A stretch of DNA of 64,000 nt from a bacterium. GTDB lineage: Bacteria; Armatimonadota; Fimbriimonadia; Fimbriimonadales; Fimbriimonadaceae. Of the stretch, positions 61,093 to 64,000 are shown in pieces. Position 1 is the first letter of the stretch. Every line of letters begins with the position of its first letter. The notes under the pieces are model-generated. The model was not told where the DNA came from. It did not search any database and saw nothing but the letters and a program-made list of their open reading frames with translations. A program made the translations under genes and the position numbers. The stretch is taken from the NCBI GenBank assembly GCA_027485645.1, contig JAIXQR010000003.1, forward strand, positions 62,001-126,000, written 5' to 3'.

Positions 61093-62247
61093 ATGAGTTT
61101 GCTAACGGGACCCAAAGGATTTCAATTTGCGGGGGTGCGCTGTGGGTTAAAGAACAAGCGGAACGACCTCGGCTTGTTGGTCTCCGATGTGCCCGCTCGC
61201 GCCGCTGGAGTCTTCACCCAGAACGTCGTTCGCGCCGCTTGCGTGGATCATTCCCGTGCCGTGCTGAGCTCGGGAACCCTCCGCGCCCTGGTCGTGAATA
61301 GTGGCAACGCGAATTGCTGCACCGGCGAGCAAGGCGCGCGGGACACCGCCCGGATGGCTCAGCTCGCTGTCGCTGCGCTTAACCTCGAAGATCAGCCCGT
61401 GGCCGTCGCTTCGACCGGCGTCATCGGTCAACTTCTCGATATGGCGAAGGTCGAGCGTGGCGTCTTCAGCGCCGCCTCTCAGCTCGGAGCAGATGTTCGC
61501 CCCTTCATGGACGCGATTCTCACGACCGACTTGGTTGAAAAGCACGCCTCCGCGACCATCGGCGGAGCCCAAATCCTCGGTGTCGCGAAAGGCTCCGGAA
61601 TGATCGCGCCGAACATGGCTACCATGCTCGCTTTCGTCGTGACCGACGCCGCCATTGGCGACTACGACCTGCAAGCGATGTGGAAGCGCGTCATGGATCG
61701 CTCCTTCAACCGCGTTACGGTTGACGGAGACACCAGCACCAACGACATGGCCCTGTTGCTGGCAAACGGACTTTCGGGCGAAACACCAACCGAAACCGAA
61801 CTCGAAGCCGCCCTTCTTGAAGTCGCCGATTCCCTCTCTCGACAAATCGCCCGCGATGGCGAAGGCGCCACCAAGCTCCTTGAGATTCAAGTCACGGGCT
61901 CCGCGAACCCCCGTCGCATTGCCGAGAGCATTGCTAACTCGCCGCTGGTGAAAACCGCGATGTTCGGCTGCGATCCAAACTGGGGCCGCATTCTGATGGC
62001 GGCCGGAAAAGCCGAAGTTCCTTTCGAGACAGAAAGCGTCGTCCTCACCCTCAAGTCCAGCGGCGAAGATCACGTGCTTTTCGAAGCCGGATCGCCTGCG
62101 CCATTTGATCCAAAAAAGGTCTCCAGCAGCCTGAAATCCGACCATGTGATCGTCGACCTCTACCTAGGGCCCGGCGAGACCGAAACGGTGTACACCTGCG
62201 ATTTCGGTTACGGCTACGTTCGCATCAATGCCGAGTACCACACCTAA
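61093..62247 (+). CDS. argJ: Glutamate N-acetyltransferase / ornithine acetyltransferase
   Basis: 384 residues. Recycles acetyl groups between acetylornithine and glutamate. Autocleavage motif GMIAPNMATMLAFV (Thr nucleophile), and FNRVTVDGDTSTND. Downstream of argC and likely in the same operon; its product ornithine feeds the ArgF half of argDF. Confidence 0.96.
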   Translation: MSLLTGPKGFQFAGVRCGLKNKRNDLGLLVSDVPARAAGVFTQNVVRAACVDHSRAVLSSGTLRALVVNSGNANCCTGEQGARDTARMAQLAVAALNLEDQPVAVASTGVIGQLLDMAKVERGVFSAASQLGADVRPFMDAILTTDLVEKHASATIGGAQILGVAKGSGMIAPNMATMLAFVVTDAAIGDYDLQAMWKRVMDRSFNRVTVDGDTSTNDMALLLANGLSGETPTETELEAALLEVADSLSRQIARDGEGATKLLEIQVTGSANPRRIAESIANSPLVKTAMFGCDPNWGRILMAAGKAEVPFETESVVLTLKSSGEDHVLFEAGSPAPFDPKKVSSSLKSDHVIVDLYLGPGETETVYTCDFGYGYVRINAEYHT

Positions 62248-62248
62248 C

Positions 62249-63181
62249 ATGCCTCGCCACTACGTTTGCCAAAAGCTCGATGTGCCGTTCAGCATCAACG
62301 GCCGGCTCGACCATCCGGCGTGGATGAACGCGCCGTGGACCGAAGATTTCGTCGATATCCTCGGCCCGGAGGCAAAGAAGCCGCGTTTCCGAACCCGGGC
62401 GAAGATGCTCTGGGACTCCCAGTACCTGTACGTCGGAGCTGAACTTGAAGAACCGCACGTTTGGGGCACGCTCACTCAGCACGATTCGGTCATTTTTCAA
62501 GACAACGATTTCGAAATCTTCCTCGATCCCGACGGTGACAACCACCTCTATGCCGAGTTCGAAATGAACGCGCTCAATACGACGTGGGACCTCCTCCTGG
62601 TGAAGCCATATCGCGATGGCGCCCCGCCCGTAGATGGCTTTGAACTCGCCGGACTTCGCTCCGCCGTTCACGTTCGCGGCACCCTAAACGACCCACGCGA
62701 CACCGACGAAGGCTGGACCCTCGAAGTGGCGATTCCGTTCGCCGCGCTCAAACAAATTGCCGGTGTGCCGTGCCCGCCAAGACCGGGAGACGTTTGGCGC
62801 ATCAACTTTTCCCGGGTCCAGTGGGTGACCGATATCATCGATGGCAAGTACGTCAAGCGGCCCGGCCTTCCGGAAGACAACTGGGTCTGGTCTCCGCAAG
62901 GTGTGGTCGATATGCACCAGCCAGAGCATTGGGGAATGCTGCAATTCTCCGACGGAACGCCCTTACCAACGCCCGTGCTAGAGCCGGAAAGAGAACAGCT
63001 GATGGCGGTTTATCACGCGCAATGCAAGTACCGCGGCCAACACGGCCGCTGGGCAACCGATGTCGCGGCGCTCGGGATTAACGGGGCCGGAATCCAGATC
63101 GAGGCGACCACCCACCAGTGGTCGGCACAGCTTGGCAACTGGCTGGTTGACCACGAATCGCGTTTGCGCAGATTCAAATGA
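62249..63181 (+). CDS. CBM9-like (DUF1083) carbohydrate-binding protein
   Basis: 310 residues. Pattern PFSINGRLDHPAWMNAPWTEDFVDI ... AKMLWDSQYLYVGAELEEP ... ISFSRVQW-like WRINFSRVQWV marks the family-9 carbohydrate-binding module. No signal peptide. ATG 62249 is preferred; ATG 62228 in frame overlaps argJ. Function unknown. Confidence 0.78.
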   Translation: MPRHYVCQKLDVPFSINGRLDHPAWMNAPWTEDFVDILGPEAKKPRFRTRAKMLWDSQYLYVGAELEEPHVWGTLTQHDSVIFQDNDFEIFLDPDGDNHLYAEFEMNALNTTWDLLLVKPYRDGAPPVDGFELAGLRSAVHVRGTLNDPRDTDEGWTLEVAIPFAALKQIAGVPCPPRPGDVWRINFSRVQWVTDIIDGKYVKRPGLPEDNWVWSPQGVVDMHQPEHWGMLQFSDGTPLPTPVLEPEREQLMAVYHAQCKYRGQHGRWATDVAALGINGAGIQIEATTHQWSAQLGNWLVDHESRLRRFK

Positions 63182-63256
63182 GCCTTTCGTTGCGGAAATA
63201 ATTGCATCATTCCCCGCAAATCTGCATGACATATGCATCAAGTCTCAACGTCGGCG

Positions 63257-63262
63257 TAAAGT
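63257..63262 (+). promoter_or_regulatory. TAAAGT, putative -10 directly before the HxlR gene
   Basis: Seven bases before the GTG at 63270. Confidence 0.4.
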
Positions 63263-63269
63263 AACACAA

Positions 63270-63680
63270 GTGGAAAACAAGTCCGAAGCTGGTTGTTCCG
63301 GTTGCCCAATGGTGCGCCTCCTGGATTTCTTGTCTGGACGCTGGGCGTTACCGGTCCTGTTTCACCTGCACCGCGCCCAAGGCCCGATTCGGTTTGGTGA
63401 ACTTCGACGCAGCATCGGTCGAGTGACGCAAAAGGAATTGACCCGCACCCTGCGAGAGTTCGAACTTCGTGGACTTGTGACGCGGACCGTCTACGCCGAA
63501 GTGCCGCCGCGAGTTGAGTACGGCCTAACCCCGTTGGGAGATTCTCTGAAGGCCCCGCTCGCCGCCCTCGCCGCCTGGTCCGAAGAGCATCCGGAGGCCG
63601 TAGCGGTTATCCCCCAGTCCCGAATTGACGCTTCCAGTCATCCAGCAGACGAAGTGCCTGAATTGGCGTTAGCTGGTTAA
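63270..63680 (+). CDS. HxlR-family transcriptional regulator
   Basis: 136 residues. Winged-helix regulator; conserved Cys in CSGCPMVRLLDFLSGRWALPVLFHL and core FGELRRSIGRVTQKELTRTLREFELRGLVTR. Such regulators sense oxidants or aldehydes. Start GTG 63270; the upstream ORF extension to 63060 is inside the previous gene. Its 3' end overlaps mutS by 74 bases tail to tail. Confidence 0.88.
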   Translation: MENKSEAGCSGCPMVRLLDFLSGRWALPVLFHLHRAQGPIRFGELRRSIGRVTQKELTRTLREFELRGLVTRTVYAEVPPRVEYGLTPLGDSLKAPLAALAAWSEEHPEAVAVIPQSRIDASSHPADEVPELALAG

Positions 63681-64000
63681 CGTCGAGGTCCTTCAGGGCC
63701 TGCACCACCGCGGGCTCCTCCACGTCGAACAGCGTCAGCTGCAGCTTCTGATGCTGTAACGGCACCGATTTCGGCGCATCACTGGTTTGCTCTAGTTCGG
63801 CTAGAACCTCGCGGGCGCGCCGTAGAACGCTGGCAGGAACTCCCGCTCTTTGCGCAACGTGAATTCCGTAAGATCGATCCGTTCCCCCGGGCAAAACTCG
63901 GTGCGTCCAAACGATGTCTTGCCCAATCTCTTCCACCGCAACTCGGTAGTTGGCAAGGCTCGAGAGTTGCTCCGCCAAAGCATTGAGCTGGTGATAGTGG
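63607..64000 (-). CDS. mutS: DNA mismatch repair protein MutS, C-terminal part
   Basis: The last 130 residues of MutS: THYHQL (partly at the window edge) then LPGGTDRSYGIHVAQRAGVPASVLRRAREVLAELE, the ATPase C-terminal helices, and a tail. The start is outside the window. Confidence 0.94.
   Translation of the reverse strand, partial: HYHQLNALAEQLSSLANYRVAVEEIGQDIVWTHRVLPGGTDRSYGIHVAQRAGVPASVLRRAREVLAELEQTSDAPKSVPLQHQKLQLTLFDVEEPAVVQALKDLDVNQLTPIQALRLLDDWKRQFGTGG

Overview
The window reads as a chromosome segment of a GC-rich, diderm bacterium. lpxA and fabZ indicate a lipid A outer membrane. Many secreted and lipoprotein genes, Tat-type DUF1800/DUF1501 proteins, a RemA-type protein beside mreBCD and dense start/stop overlaps (ATGA, GTGA, TTGA and one CTGA) fit Armatimonadota, perhaps Fimbriimonadia. 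That placement is inference from gene content; no rRNA or tRNA gene was found. A recurrent feature is a -10-like hexamer (TAGAAT, TATAAT, TAAACT, CATAAT and similar) 5-9 nt before the start codon of many genes, which suggests widespread leaderless transcription.

Layout. 1-417: 5' part of recA. 841-5326: a sugar-binding protein fused to an ABC permease, two YCII-family proteins and an ECF42-type sigma factor. 5391-13798: sdhA, purA with a structured leader, a hypothetical gene, divergent priA and ribE, an SDR and a GH108 lysozyme. 13802-20938: folE2, glcDEF, ribH, a TauE-type permease, an M48 protease and a small membrane protein. 20951-23673: a DUF1800/DUF1501 pair. 23893-27587: a compact operon with a BCCP-like protein that lacks the biotin lysine, a pilin-like protein, accC, nusB and folD.

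27588-35829 is an AT-richer island between folD and a Gfo/Idh oxidoreductase. It holds an unknown gene overlapping an Sll1717-like P-loop ATPase gene, a small unknown ORF, and convergent to them a 1648-residue protein with a Cap4-like nuclease domain, a STAND-type NTPase and a long C-terminal region (Avs-like architecture). It is the best candidate for an undescribed, probably anti-phage, system.

35830-53847: a Gfo/Idh oxidoreductase, a hydrolase, a homocysteine methyltransferase/MTHFR fusion, a matrixin-like peptidase, a HAD phosphatase, then on the minus strand lpxA, fabZ, glutamate dehydrogenase, mreD, mreC, mreB, remA, a Gly-rich membrane protein, purH and a large envelope protein; then cinA, a lipoprotein, a sugar nucleotidyltransferase and a coiled-coil lipoprotein. 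53895-64000: a 46-residue lipoprotein, a fused ArgD-ArgF enzyme, a secreted EEP-family enzyme, hypothetical exported proteins, a TlpA-type thioredoxin, argC, argJ, a CBM9-like protein, an HxlR regulator and the 3' part of mutS. Arginine synthesis (argDF, argC, argJ), riboflavin (ribE, ribH), folate/one-carbon (folE2, folD, MTHFR), purines (purA, purH) and cell shape (mreBCD, remA) are represented.
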